The position numbers and the translations under genes are program-made. A DNA stretch of 35,790 bases from NCBI GenBank assembly GCA_026014815.1, contig JAOZHP010000114.1:1-35790 (forward strand). The letters are read 5' to 3'. This DNA is from Candidatus Bathyarchaeota archaeon (GTDB lineage: Archaea > Thermoproteota > Bathyarchaeia > TCS64). A model generated the notes under the pieces. It was not told the origin of the DNA. It saw only the letters and a program-made list of their open reading frames with translations, and did no database searches. Shown one piece after another: positions 13,830 through 22,327 of this stretch (positions are counted from its first letter, which is position 1; each line of letters starts with the position of its first letter).

Positions 13830-16600
13830 TGTTCAAACTAGTCAGCCTCAAGGTAGTCGGGTTCAAGCGTCTAAACCTCGCGGACAAGATAACCTTCCCA
13901 GATGGCAGGCTCCTCATCCACGGCCGCAACGAGAGCGGCAAATCCACCATAATGGAGACCATCCACTACGCCCTCTATGGTAACCCGTTAAAACCCTCGA
14001 AGAGAGCCAGCAACGAGGATATAATCAACTATGGGTCCCCAGAGGCAACCATAGAGCTGGACTTTACCATCGACGACAAACATTACCAAGTCCGCAGGGT
14101 CCTGAAAAAGAGGGGAGGCAATACCCACAGGCTCAGTGAAAGACAGCGGAATGGAACACTCAACACCCTCACAACGGGAGCCAGAGCCGTCAATGATCAT
14201 ATTCTGGAGATACTGCATGGGATCGACAGCGACGCGTTGCTGAACAGCTGCCTCGTCGAGCAGAAGGAACTGGGCCGTCTGGAGGACTCTAACAAACAGG
14301 AGCGAATCAAGGCCATGTCCAGCCTACTGAACCTTGAGGCATTCGTAGACGCCAAAGACCGATTAAAGAGGGACAGATCAGAGCTGGATAAGACCCACTT
14401 CGGGACCATCAACAGGCTCAATGAAGCGGAAAATGCATCAAAGGATTACGATGAGGCCGAGAACAAGAAGAAAGAAGCAGAAACAAGGATAGAGAAGATC
14501 AAGGCTGAGTTGAAGGAAGCCGAGGCATCTATAATCGAATTGGAGAAATCTCTGACCGTCATTGAGGAGATGAATGAGCTCCAAACTATAATTGATGGAT
14601 ATCAAGCTGAAAAGAACGTCAGAGAAACAGAGTGGAAAGCCATCACCGAAAAGATGGCCCAGATCAAGGAAGCCGAGCAAAACATCAAAGAAATCGAGGA
14701 GAAGCTGCCACAAGCCGAGGAAGCCCTGAAGGAGGCAGAGGAGAAGCTAAAGGTCCTCGACGAGTTGATGAAACTCGACAAGGAAAGAACCCAGGCGAAG
14801 GCTCAGGCAGACAAGGCTTCACTGATAGTGGAGGAAGCAGGAAGGCGTCTCGCAGAGTCAGAGGACTCCCAAACCATCATCGATAGACTGAAGACAGAGA
14901 TCAAAGAATACAGTCAAGCGAGAAACGCCCAGAAAATCATCCCATTGGCCAACACAGCCGCTCAGAACCTCGGAGAAAAACTGAGGACCCTCACTAGACT
15001 ACTAAACGAGTTAGAGTCAGGCAGAGAAAGGCTAGCCCAGCTGAAGGACTCGGAGAGTATGGTGGACTCTCTCAAGGATAAGCGAGAAGACCTGCTTGTG
15101 CGCAGGGAGACGATGGTGAATCGGAGAAAATACGGCGTCATCACGGCGGTTGCTGGGATAGTTTTAGCAGTACTTTTTGTTGTCAAAATGTACCTGATAA
15201 TTCCTGGACTGGGCTTGATGGCTGCAGGAGCATACATCTACAACGCCTCGAAGATAACCCCCATTGACGAGGAGATCGAGTCGGTGCGCCTCGAACGTGA
15301 ACGCGTTCTGGGAGACATCATGCGGATCGATGAGTTCAGGGAGACGATAGCTCAGAAGGAGCACGCCATCACGATGTCTGAAAGCGAGGTGGCTGAAGCT
15401 GAGGAGACGCTTAGCAAGTTAATGGGACACTTGCCAACTCAGCCTAGGGAGTATCAGACGCTAATAAAACTGTCAGAACCCGAGTCAGTCGAGAAGCTCA
15501 GAGACGCGGTTCAAGAAGACTTCACAGAACTTACTCGGTTGGAGACTGAGAGAAACGCCCAGAGAGAGACCGCCTCAAAGCTCGGAGAAAGAAAAGATGA
15601 GCTGAAGAAACAGGAGAAAAAGCTCAAGGATCACCTGAAGACCCTCAGAGAGCTAAGAAAAGCGATCACGGAAAAACAACGGGAAACAGGGGTCAACGTG
15701 GAAGAGGAGAAACAGGTAAGAGACGGATACACCGATGCCAGCAACGAGCTAACACAACTCAACGCTGATCTAGTCAACCACAAGAAAACGGTTTCCCAGA
15801 AAGAGGAGCAGGAGAAGAGCCTCCATGACGTGGACCAGGCTTTGAAAGAGCTGGAAGAAGCTATCACAAAACACGGGGACAGCCTGAACATCCTGATGGA
15901 TGAACACAAGGTTACTCCCGAGGACGAAGCCAGGATACGAGGCGACAGAGACAGAGAACGTGACAGATCATCGACCCTCAAGAAGGACCTGTCTGAGCGT
16001 TCAGACGACGTCAGCGAGGCGGACACAGTCATGAAACGTACAAGAGCCCTGAAAAAAGAGTATCCAGCGCTTGTAGAGGAGAACAAGCAGGAAGAGTTCA
16101 GCTTGGAGGCAATGCGAAGAGCCATCACACTCCTTGACTCTACACGGGACAGTATCATGGCTGGGGTGAAACAGAACGTGGAGAAGCATATGATGCAGTT
16201 CCTCCCCATTCTCACCGACAACAGGTACAGCATGGCCAGGATAGACGAGGAAAAATACGTCATCCAGATCTACGACAGGGAGGCACAGCACTGGCGAGGA
16301 AAAGGCGTTTTCAGCGGAGCCACCCAGGACCAGTTCAGCCTCGCCCTACGGTTGGCTTTCGCCATAAGCACCATCCCCTCCACCAGAGGGGCAAGACCGG
16401 GGTTCATCTTCCTCGATGAGCCTCTCAGCGGGTTCGACACCCAGAGACGCAACGGCTTCATGGAGATGCTGCAGCAGCAGCTCTCACAGCATTTTGACCA
16501 GATAATCGTAATAAGCCACCTTGAGGCGCTACGTGAAGACTTCCCACATCACCTACAGCTGGAAGCCGGTCGGGTCATAGAAAGCGAAGTGCAGCGGTAG
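13829..16600 (+). CDS. rad50: Rad50-like ATPase with a transmembrane hairpin replacing the zinc hook
   Basis: This is the SMC-like ATPase partner of Mre11. The 923-residue protein has Walker A GRNESGKST (32-40), Q-loop-like VEQKEL (Q145), long coiled coils (about 190-430 and 480-745), an ABC signature SGATQDQ (829-835), Walker B FIFLDEP (D863, E864) and a final switch histidine in VISHLEAL. The canonical zinc hook CxxC is absent; the only cysteine is C141. At the midpoint lies a hydrophobic pair, about residues 436-452 and 455-471, separated by a single lysine and preceded by NRRK, which looks like a transmembrane hairpin. The signature resembles bacterial YhaN-type ATPases more than classical Rad50 (SGGE). 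Operon position behind mre11 supports the Rad50 role. The stop codon overlaps the SRP RNA gene. Confidence 0.9.
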   Translation: MFKLVSLKVVGFKRLNLADKITFPDGRLLIHGRNESGKSTIMETIHYALYGNPLKPSKRASNEDIINYGSPEATIELDFTIDDKHYQVRRVLKKRGGNTHRLSERQRNGTLNTLTTGARAVNDHILEILHGIDSDALLNSCLVEQKELGRLEDSNKQERIKAMSSLLNLEAFVDAKDRLKRDRSELDKTHFGTINRLNEAENASKDYDEAENKKKEAETRIEKIKAELKEAEASIIELEKSLTVIEEMNELQTIIDGYQAEKNVRETEWKAITEKMAQIKEAEQNIKEIEEKLPQAEEALKEAEEKLKVLDELMKLDKERTQAKAQADKASLIVEEAGRRLAESEDSQTIIDRLKTEIKEYSQARNAQKIIPLANTAAQNLGEKLRTLTRLLNELESGRERLAQLKDSESMVDSLKDKREDLLVRRETMVNRRKYGVITAVAGIVLAVLFVVKMYLIIPGLGLMAAGAYIYNASKITPIDEEIESVRLERERVLGDIMRIDEFRETIAQKEHAITMSESEVAEAEETLSKLMGHLPTQPREYQTLIKLSEPESVEKLRDAVQEDFTELTRLETERNAQRETASKLGERKDELKKQEKKLKDHLKTLRELRKAITEKQRETGVNVEEEKQVRDGYTDASNELTQLNADLVNHKKTVSQKEEQEKSLHDVDQALKELEEAITKHGDSLNILMDEHKVTPEDEARIRGDRDRERDRSSTLKKDLSERSDDVSEADTVMKRTRALKKEYPALVEENKQEEFSLEAMRRAITLLDSTRDSIMAGVKQNVEKHMMQFLPILTDNRYSMARIDEEKYVIQIYDREAQHWRGKGVFSGATQDQFSLALRLAFAISTIPSTRGARPGFIFLDEPLSGFDTQRRNGFMEMLQQQLSQHFDQIIVISHLEALREDFPHHLQLEAGRVIESEVQR

Positions 16601-16910
16601 CTCCCTCTCCGTTCCCAGGTTAGCGCGGCGCAGGGGCGCAACGCCCTTCTCCGTCCCGAGTTCCCGCGAGCGCCTAACGTTTGGACTTAGGTTGCTCCCT
16701 CCCGGGCCTGGCCAGGTTCGCCCATTGAATGCCCAGTAGCTCCCCTACGGGTGCACACGGATCAACCGCCGGCCCCGCGGGGCAGGACATCGACGAAGGG
16801 CTAGGCGTCTTTCACCGCGCGCCTCCGGTCCCTTTGAAGGTTACTGACCCCTCTTGTAGCCCATTAGAGGTGTGGGGCAGGGCTAGCTCCCCGGTCCTAC
16901 CTACCGCTGC
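16591..16910 (-). ncRNA. Signal recognition particle RNA (7S RNA)
   Basis: SRP RNA is the scaffold that binds SRP54 and SRP19 for targeting nascent membrane proteins. On the minus strand the helix 8 core reads GAACCTGGCCAGGCCCGGGA followed by GGGAGCAACC. This matches the conserved SRP54-binding pattern (GAACC..GGCCAGG..CGGAAGGGAGCA) with a GGGA instead of GGAA tetraloop. The RNA ends are defined by a perfect 10-base helix 1: GCAGCGGTAG at the 5' end (16901-16910) pairs with CTACCGCTGC at the 3' end (16591-16600). The 320-base length is typical for archaea. The Alu-like part, GGGGAGCTAGCCCTGCCCC, lies near the 5' end. The 3' ten bases overlap the last codons and stop of rad50 on the other strand. 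Confidence 0.9.
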
Positions 16911-16930
16911 AACTATTCCTCTTCTACGTC

Positions 16931-16942
16931 CGGTAAAAACGT
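16931..16942 (-). promoter_or_regulatory. TATA-like element of the SRP RNA gene
   Basis: On the minus strand ACGTTTTTACCG lies about 27 bases before the inferred RNA 5' end at 16910, the normal archaeal spacing. Confidence 0.4.
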
Positions 16943-17005
16943 TGTGCGTAACCAGACATTACAAACAAATACACGAACAAGCTCGTCAAGGAAGTCAGAC
17001 CCCGA

Positions 17006-17848
17006 TTAGATAGGTACTAACCCGAACTTTGCAAGACTCAATCCAATATTACACAATATTATCGCGATGAACCCATATGTCGCGGTTTTCTGAAGCAGTT
17101 GTCCTCCATCGAACCGAGCGGTGAACTCCCGCCACATCTGCCCACCGTCCAATGGACCTATAGGAAGCATGTTCATCATGGCCAAGTTGATGGCCACAAA
17201 GTAGATCCAGTTAAAGAAGACCATTAACGGCACAGGAAGGATACGCCCGAACATTATGAAGATGGGTATCATGAGCAGCCCAGTGGCTAGGTTGATGATG
17301 CTGCCGATGGCGTAAATTCGCATCTTGGACCAGATGCTGGCTTGCTGCATTGCCTCCTCGTCGGGCTCCACTGCGCCGCCGAAGGTGATTACCGCGAACA
17401 TTACCGCCGAGGACTTGACCGGCACGTCCTCGATGACACACATCAACCCGTGGCCAAGCTCATGAGTAAATATAATGATACCTGCACCGAGCAGGAACCA
17501 GGGTAGACTGTTGAAGCTAATGGTGACACCAGGGATCAGTGGCTGCACGGGCGACGCCTGCTCCGGGACAAATATAAAGTTCCAGATGTTCCTCACCAGG
17601 ACGTACGTGATGAAGCTGACCTGCCCTACGCTTGCAGCTATGCCGATATTTCCAAACACCTTCCAGAACCGTGGACTGATGTTGGCTATTCGCTTGATGA
17701 GGTCATTGAGCTTGGTTGATTTATATAACGCGTAGTATGGCGTTATCTCCCAGCCCTTCTCCTCCAGTTTCAACCGCTTCGCTAGGAAGTAGAAGCTGAT
17801 CCAGCCAACTAGTATGAAGGCCAGAGTGATGGTCTGTTCTGACGCCAT
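17006..17848 (-). CDS. Site-2 protease (M50 family) intramembrane metalloprotease
   Basis: This is a polytopic zinc protease that cuts transmembrane segments. The 280-residue product has about six hydrophobic helices. The catalytic motif THELGHG gives ligands H129 and H133 with E130. The third ligand D234 is in NMLPIGPLDGGQ, the family's N-x-x-P-x-x-P-L-D-G-G motif. No PDZ or CBS domain is present, so it is a minimal form. It stands alone, divergent from the nucleotidyltransferase gene. The substrate is unknown; in other organisms such enzymes release membrane-bound regulators. Confidence 0.93.
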   Translation of the reverse strand: MASEQTITLAFILVGWISFYFLAKRLKLEEKGWEITPYYALYKSTKLNDLIKRIANISPRFWKVFGNIGIAASVGQVSFITYVLVRNIWNFIFVPEQASPVQPLIPGVTISFNSLPWFLLGAGIIIFTHELGHGLMCVIEDVPVKSSAVMFAVITFGGAVEPDEEAMQQASIWSKMRIYAIGSIINLATGLLMIPIFIMFGRILPVPLMVFFNWIYFVAINLAMMNMLPIGPLDGGQMWREFTARFDGGQLLQKTATYGFIAIILCNIGLSLAKFGLVPI

Positions 17849-17909
17849 GCCGAGGAATAGGGATGAAGCTTAACATATAAGGAGACCGCCACACCAATAC
17901 AATGCGAGA

Positions 17910-18596
17910 TTGAGCGCCGTAGAAGTCACTTACAGCTCAGAACACTGGGAGCTACTGAAGAAACTGAGGGCACAGGCAGCGGATATGATGAGCCCCCTCA
18001 CCTTGGCTCACATCAACGCCGTGGTCTATGGGAGTATAGCCCGAGGGGACGTCAAGAAAACAAGCGACATCGACATCTTCATATCCACACCGCCATCACC
18101 CACCATGATCGAGGCGACGCTGGAAAGAGGTGGAGTCAAGGCGAAGAGCCGGCTGATAATCCAGGCTACACCAAGCTACGCGGCCAAGGCATACATCTAC
18201 ACCGATGACAACAGGGGGTACAGTTTCCCCCTCGTTGAGCTAAGAGGAAACGAGGCCGAGTTCTACAATTTCGCAGGGTCACTCAACCAAGAAAAATTAA
18301 CGAGAGGCATCCGTGTCCCCGGGGTGGATAAACGCCTCATGCTCATAGAGCCAACCGAGGCAGGCCACATGGAGTCACCTATTCAGGGCAGGGAAGGTTC
18401 AACTGCACGGCTTCTGGGCGTCAGCACCAAGATCGTTTCCGAGAGGGTGAGAACATTGGAGAGGAGGGGCCGCGTCGGTAGGACAGGCGTTTACCTGAAA
18501 CGTGAGCTGGGTCGCGACGAAGATATCTCATCTGTGTTCAATGACCTTGTTAACAGTAACCCTGCGTTGCGTCGTAGAACTCGTTCTAGAAAATAA
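17910..18596 (+). CDS. Predicted nucleotidyltransferase with C-terminal winged helix
   Basis: The 228-residue protein has a polymerase-beta-type nucleotidyltransferase core with the signature GSIARGDVKKTSDIDIF (G41-S42, D53-x-D55), the metal and NTP site. A C-terminal region TARLLGVSTKIVSERVRTLERRGRVGRTG looks like a winged helix that could bind DNA or RNA. This architecture occurs in a conserved archaeal family of unknown substrate. The TTG start at 17910 is the only start in frame near a TATA-like ACATATAAGG (about 17872-17881). It is convergent with dnaG, ten bases apart. Confidence 0.85.
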   Translation: MSAVEVTYSSEHWELLKKLRAQAADMMSPLTLAHINAVVYGSIARGDVKKTSDIDIFISTPPSPTMIEATLERGGVKAKSRLIIQATPSYAAKAYIYTDDNRGYSFPLVELRGNEAEFYNFAGSLNQEKLTRGIRVPGVDKRLMLIEPTEAGHMESPIQGREGSTARLLGVSTKIVSERVRTLERRGRVGRTGVYLKRELGRDEDISSVFNDLVNSNPALRRRTRSRK

Positions 18597-18606
18597 AGAA
18601 AAAAGA

Positions 18607-19716
18607 TTAGTTAAGGTCCCGGAATGACCGGACCTCAAGGCCGCGTGGGATACGTATGCCCTCTGCGACTCGTTCACCGATTATGGTGTTGATGCTCTTG
18701 GCCTTAGCGGTGTCTATGAGGCGACCTGTAACGATGCCGTCGAAGATCACCACCGAGATTTCCTCAGAGTCCTTGAGCTTGTCCACCAGCTCGCTTACGG
18801 GTATCCTACCCGCGTTGCTGCCGTCGGCTTTCAGCATCACTGCCTCTAGTGTTCCGCGTAGCTCGTTAGCTAACTCGCTGAGCTCGTTGCTCACCATCAT
18901 CTCCGAGATGGGGACTTTCTTAGCCAGTGCCTCGTGGATCTCCTCGGGGGTTAGTTCCTCGACCTCTTTGCCTCTAGGCGCCCTCGCCACATAGTTGGGC
19001 TTGGCAACCTGTAACAACTCCTGTAGGATGAGGTCTCCGCCACGGTCCCCGTCAAGGAACGCGATTATGGTCTTCTTTTTCGCGAGGGTCTTGATGGTGT
19101 TGGGCACCTTGACGCCCTCTAGAGCAATGACGCCTGTTAAACCAGTCTTGATGAGGTTGTTTACGTCGGCTCTGCCCTCCACGACGATGATCTCCTTGCT
19201 TCTGGAGATATCAGGGGTTGCTGTCAGCCTCTCCCTGCCGTAGTGGACTGCCTTTACCTTCTTGTCCTCTTTCTGGACCTCGTTTAGGAGTTTCTCAATC
19301 TCGTGGCCTTCTTTGACGACCCAGTTCCTCATGAGCTCCTTGGCCCTCTTTACTATCTGCTGGCGCTTCTCGACCCTTATGTCGGCAATCTGAATAATGT
19401 TTATCTTGGACTCACATGGACCTACACGGTCAACTGTCTCCATGGCCGCCGCGATAACCGCGGTCTCCGCCCTGTCGAGGCTGCTAGGTGCTGTGATGGT
19501 GCCGCTTGTCTTGTCTCTCGCTGACTTTAGTGTGATATCGATTCTGCCGATCTTGCCACTTTTCTGTAGCTCCCGGAGCTCGAACTCCTTGGGGAACAGG
19601 CCCTCAGTCTGACCGAAGATAGCGCCTATCACGTCGTGTTTCTCGACGACGCCGTCAACGGTGAAGCTAGCGTTAATTACGTATTTTGCGCCTGCGAATT
19701 TTTCTGTGTCTTTCAC
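18607..19716 (-). CDS. dnaG: Archaeal DnaG (primase-type, exosome-associated)
   Basis: Archaeal DnaG has a TOPRIM domain and is found in the RNA exosome, with primase activity reported in some species. The 369-residue product has an N-terminal helical region (about 1-170). The TOPRIM core follows with EIIVVEGRADVNNL (E180) and IAFLDGDRGGDL (D222, D224). The C-terminal part (about 260-369) is the exosome-contact region. It is slightly shorter than many homologues but all catalytic acidic residues are present. No exosome genes are adjacent in this window. An upstream hairpin at 19753-19783 would lie in its 5' leader or promoter. Confidence 0.94.
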   Translation of the reverse strand: MKDTEKFAGAKYVINASFTVDGVVEKHDVIGAIFGQTEGLFPKEFELRELQKSGKIGRIDITLKSARDKTSGTITAPSSLDRAETAVIAAAMETVDRVGPCESKINIIQIADIRVEKRQQIVKRAKELMRNWVVKEGHEIEKLLNEVQKEDKKVKAVHYGRERLTATPDISRSKEIIVVEGRADVNNLIKTGLTGVIALEGVKVPNTIKTLAKKKTIIAFLDGDRGGDLILQELLQVAKPNYVARAPRGKEVEELTPEEIHEALAKKVPISEMMVSNELSELANELRGTLEAVMLKADGSNAGRIPVSELVDKLKDSEEISVVIFDGIVTGRLIDTAKAKSINTIIGERVAEGIRIPRGLEVRSFRDLN

Positions 19717-19752
19717 TTGTAATCATCTCTGTACGCTTTGGTCACCCTTACC

Positions 19753-19783
19753 GCAGGGGTCCCTACAATCCTTTGGGACCTGC
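19753..19783. other. Bulged hairpin upstream of dnaG
   Basis: GCAGG-gg-TCCC, an 11-base loop, then GGGA-CCTGC gives a nine-pair stem with a GG bulge. It is 37-67 bases before the dnaG start, within a 280-base gap. The gap also holds the short hairpin GATGC-GAA-GCATC (about 19879-19891). No known RNA family was recognised. Confidence 0.4.
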
Positions 19784-19996
19784 TGGGTGTGATAGAATCA
19801 GACCCTTTGCCTATGCACGTCTTGATTTGCAGGGGGACATTGTCACATTGTCGTACCCTGCTAGTGAGAGTGATTTCTGATGCGAAGCATCTATTTGTTA
19901 GACGCTCGTAAACCCTTGATGCTTCAATGAATAAAAAGGTTCCCGAACAATTAGATTTAAGAATCTGTCACGTGGTGCCTAATTGAGGTTACATAG

Positions 19997-20989
19997 TTGG
20001 GTGTAAGGGTAGCAGTCAACGGGTTTGGGCGGACTGGTCGCCTCGCCCTCAGGGCAGCCTTCGAGAGGGGCTCGGATCTTGAGTTCGTTGCGGTGAACCG
20101 GGGCGACGCCAAGACGCTGGGCCATCTCCTTAAGTATGACAGCGTCCACGGCAAGGCTCCCTTCCATGTGGAGTGGGACGACGAGAACATAATCGTGGAA
20201 GGTAAAATGGTCAGGGTGTTGTATGAGAGCGACGCCGAGAACCTCCCATGGAAAGAGTTGGGGGTGGATCTGGTCATCGAGTGCAGCGACAAGTATCGTG
20301 CACGGAAGGACGCCACGAAGCATCTGGAGGCAGGGGCAAGCAAGGTGCTCATAGGTGCACCCGGTAAGGGCGTCGACGCCACCGTTGTGCTGGGAGTTAA
20401 TGATCACGTTTACGACAAGGACAAGCATGACATCATCTCCAACGCGTCGTGTACCACCAATTGCCTCGCCCCAGTAGCGAAAGTGCTTAACGATACGTGG
20501 GGCATCGAGTCTGGGTACCTGTCCACGATCCACGCCTACACTAATACCCAGGTGCTGCTGGATAAGCGGGTGAAGGATATGAGGCGGGCACGCGCCGGAG
20601 CGATGAACATCATCCCCACTACCACAGGGGCCACCAAGGCGATAGCCGAGGTCATCCCAGAGCTGAAGGGAAAGCTTGACGGTATAGCGTTCAGGGTTCC
20701 GATACCTGATGTGTCTCTCGTCGACCTAGTCGTCAACCTTGGTAGGGAGGTGTCAGTGGAGGAGATCAACGCCAAGTTCAAGGAGGCATCTGAGGGATTG
20801 ATGAAGGATATCCTCGGGTACAGTGAGGAGCCGCTGGTGTCAAGTGACTATGTGCACAGCCCGTATAGCTCGGTGTTCGATGCACTGGAGACTCGCACTA
20901 TGGGCAAGATGGCTAAGGTGTTGAGCTGGTACGACAACGAGTGGGGTTACTGCTGTAGGCTCGTTGACATGGCTGAAAAAATGTTCTAG
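19997..20989 (+). CDS. gap: Glyceraldehyde-3-phosphate dehydrogenase, bacterial/eukaryal type
   Basis: This enzyme interconverts glyceraldehyde 3-phosphate and 1,3-bisphosphoglycerate. The 330-residue protein begins VAVNGFGRTGRLALRAAF (Rossmann GxGxxG). It has the catalytic SNASCTTNCLAPV with C152, the general-base H179 in STIHAYT, and the C-terminal WYDNEWGYCCR. This is the class common in bacteria, not the usual archaeal class II enzyme. The cofactor loop reads AVNRGDAKTL where NAD enzymes have AVND-x-x-D; loss of that Asp suggests altered or dual NADP use. The TTG start is dictated by the motif VAVNGFG and has GAGGTT upstream. It ends exactly where the convergent tyrS ends. 3-phosphoglycerate from the RuBisCO pathway would feed the same segment of glycolysis. 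Confidence 0.96.
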   Translation: MGVRVAVNGFGRTGRLALRAAFERGSDLEFVAVNRGDAKTLGHLLKYDSVHGKAPFHVEWDDENIIVEGKMVRVLYESDAENLPWKELGVDLVIECSDKYRARKDATKHLEAGASKVLIGAPGKGVDATVVLGVNDHVYDKDKHDIISNASCTTNCLAPVAKVLNDTWGIESGYLSTIHAYTNTQVLLDKRVKDMRRARAGAMNIIPTTTGATKAIAEVIPELKGKLDGIAFRVPIPDVSLVDLVVNLGREVSVEEINAKFKEASEGLMKDILGYSEEPLVSSDYVHSPYSSVFDALETRTMGKMAKVLSWYDNEWGYCCRLVDMAEKMF

Positions 20990-22072
20990 TTACCTTGTGA
21001 TGGTGAGTTTCCTCATCGCCTCAAGGTTTTCTGGTTTCTTCTCGAAGTATTTCTCAACTGGTTCCAGGAGTTTTATCATGGACGCTGCGACGCCGTTTTT
21101 GAGGTCCAGTGGGTGTAGCTCGCCTTTGCTGTAGGTCTCGGCTAGCTCGTTGAAGTTGGTGAACTCGATGTCTCCGCCGAACTTGGCTGGTCGCTCGATC
21201 TTGAGTTCGCCCAAGTGGGGGAACACTGCTAGTCTGGCGTGGTCAAGTACTGGGTTGCCTTGTACGACTTTCTCGGGGCAGTACGCTGCATGGTATTTCT
21301 CTTGGACGTCCTTGGGTGAGTCGTTGAGCCATATGGCGCCCTTGTTGACACTCTTGCTCATTTTGTGTTTGATGGATTTATTGATGTCCTCGTTTTCATC
21401 GAAGCTTCCCTCGACAGAGGTTAGCTGAAGCCCTGGGAGCAGTGGGTTGTGGAGGCATACCGGCACCTTGGCCCCTAACTTGGGAGCGACTTCCCTAGCT
21501 AGCATGTGGACTTTTCTCTGGTCCATTCCTGCGGCCGCAACATCTAAATCCATATGGAAGATGTCGCTCGCCTGCATGGCCGGGTATAGCGCCCACGCGG
21601 ACTCGACGTTCACGGAGTCAGCGCTTCGACCCATGATGGGCATTGATCTGAGGGTTCTTCTCAAGGTGGTGGCTTTCATGACGCGGACGACCTTCTCCCA
21701 GTAGTCCTTGGTGTCTACGATGTCTGAGGCCCATAGGTACTCGACTTTTCCCTCGGGGAGCCCGACGGCGGTGAAGCAGTCCTTGAAGTACTCGGCTGCT
21801 GTGGCGAGGTTCTTGTGGCTTCCTCCCATCTTGTTGTTGATCCAGCCGTGCCACTCTGCGAGGTATATTATGAAGTGGAAGCCGGCGTCAGCGTAGTCCT
21901 GCATCTTTCTGCCAACGATGAGGCCTGTGCCTGCGTGCATGAGGCCGCTTGGCTCGAAGCCTACGTAGCCTCGTGGCTTGTCGTTGGTCTCTAGTAGTTT
22001 TTTGAGTTCATCCCGGGTGATGATCTCTTGGAGGTTCCGTGATACAAGGTTGAAGCGGGTGTCGGTGTCCAT
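20990..22072 (-). CDS. tyrS: Tyrosyl-tRNA synthetase, archaeal type
   Basis: TyrRS charges tRNA-Tyr. With the start at 22072 (MDTDTRFNLV) the protein has 360 residues; an in-frame extension to 22177 is unlikely because a TATA-like CCTTAAAAACG lies at 22099-22109, giving a near-leaderless mRNA. The class I motif is GFEPSGLMHAGT (38-49), tyrosine-site motifs are YPAMQASDI and AAAGMDQRKVHM, and the second signature is KMSKS (237-241). Between HNP (208-210) and KMSKS there is a segment rich in D, E and N about 14 residues longer than in the Methanocaldococcus enzyme. The archaeal/eukaryal C-terminus FGGDIEFTNFNELAE and ELHPLDLKNGVA is present. Confidence 0.94.
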   Translation of the reverse strand: MDTDTRFNLVSRNLQEIITRDELKKLLETNDKPRGYVGFEPSGLMHAGTGLIVGRKMQDYADAGFHFIIYLAEWHGWINNKMGGSHKNLATAAEYFKDCFTAVGLPEGKVEYLWASDIVDTKDYWEKVVRVMKATTLRRTLRSMPIMGRSADSVNVESAWALYPAMQASDIFHMDLDVAAAGMDQRKVHMLAREVAPKLGAKVPVCLHNPLLPGLQLTSVEGSFDENEDINKSIKHKMSKSVNKGAIWLNDSPKDVQEKYHAAYCPEKVVQGNPVLDHARLAVFPHLGELKIERPAKFGGDIEFTNFNELAETYSKGELHPLDLKNGVAASMIKLLEPVEKYFEKKPENLEAMRKLTITR

Positions 22073-22327
22073 TTTGATCGCAACTCCATTTATTCGAGGC
22101 ATCGTTTTTAAGGATTGAGGGCAGGTGCCGCTGACGTTTCTCGCTGTATATGTGGTCCTAGGGGGGAGGGGGTGCATCCGTCGTCGTTTCGTCCCGGTAT
22201 CTGGATATAAGCGTTTTTTGTTAACTTGTTTTTGTGTGGATTGTAGCTGTAGCTTGTTATTCCGTGAATTATTTTGGTGGTTTTGGGGGTTTTGTACTCT
22301 TTTTTGGGTGGGGGTTTGTTTTTTCGG

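Noticed and set aside
15631..16263. 210-codon minus-strand open frame inside rad50
   Set aside because: Ser/Leu-rich antisense of coiled-coil codons, no domain, fully inside rad50.
16729..17013. 94-codon plus-strand open frame
   Set aside because: It lies mostly inside the SRP RNA gene and has a low-complexity Pro/Ser/Thr composition without family resemblance.
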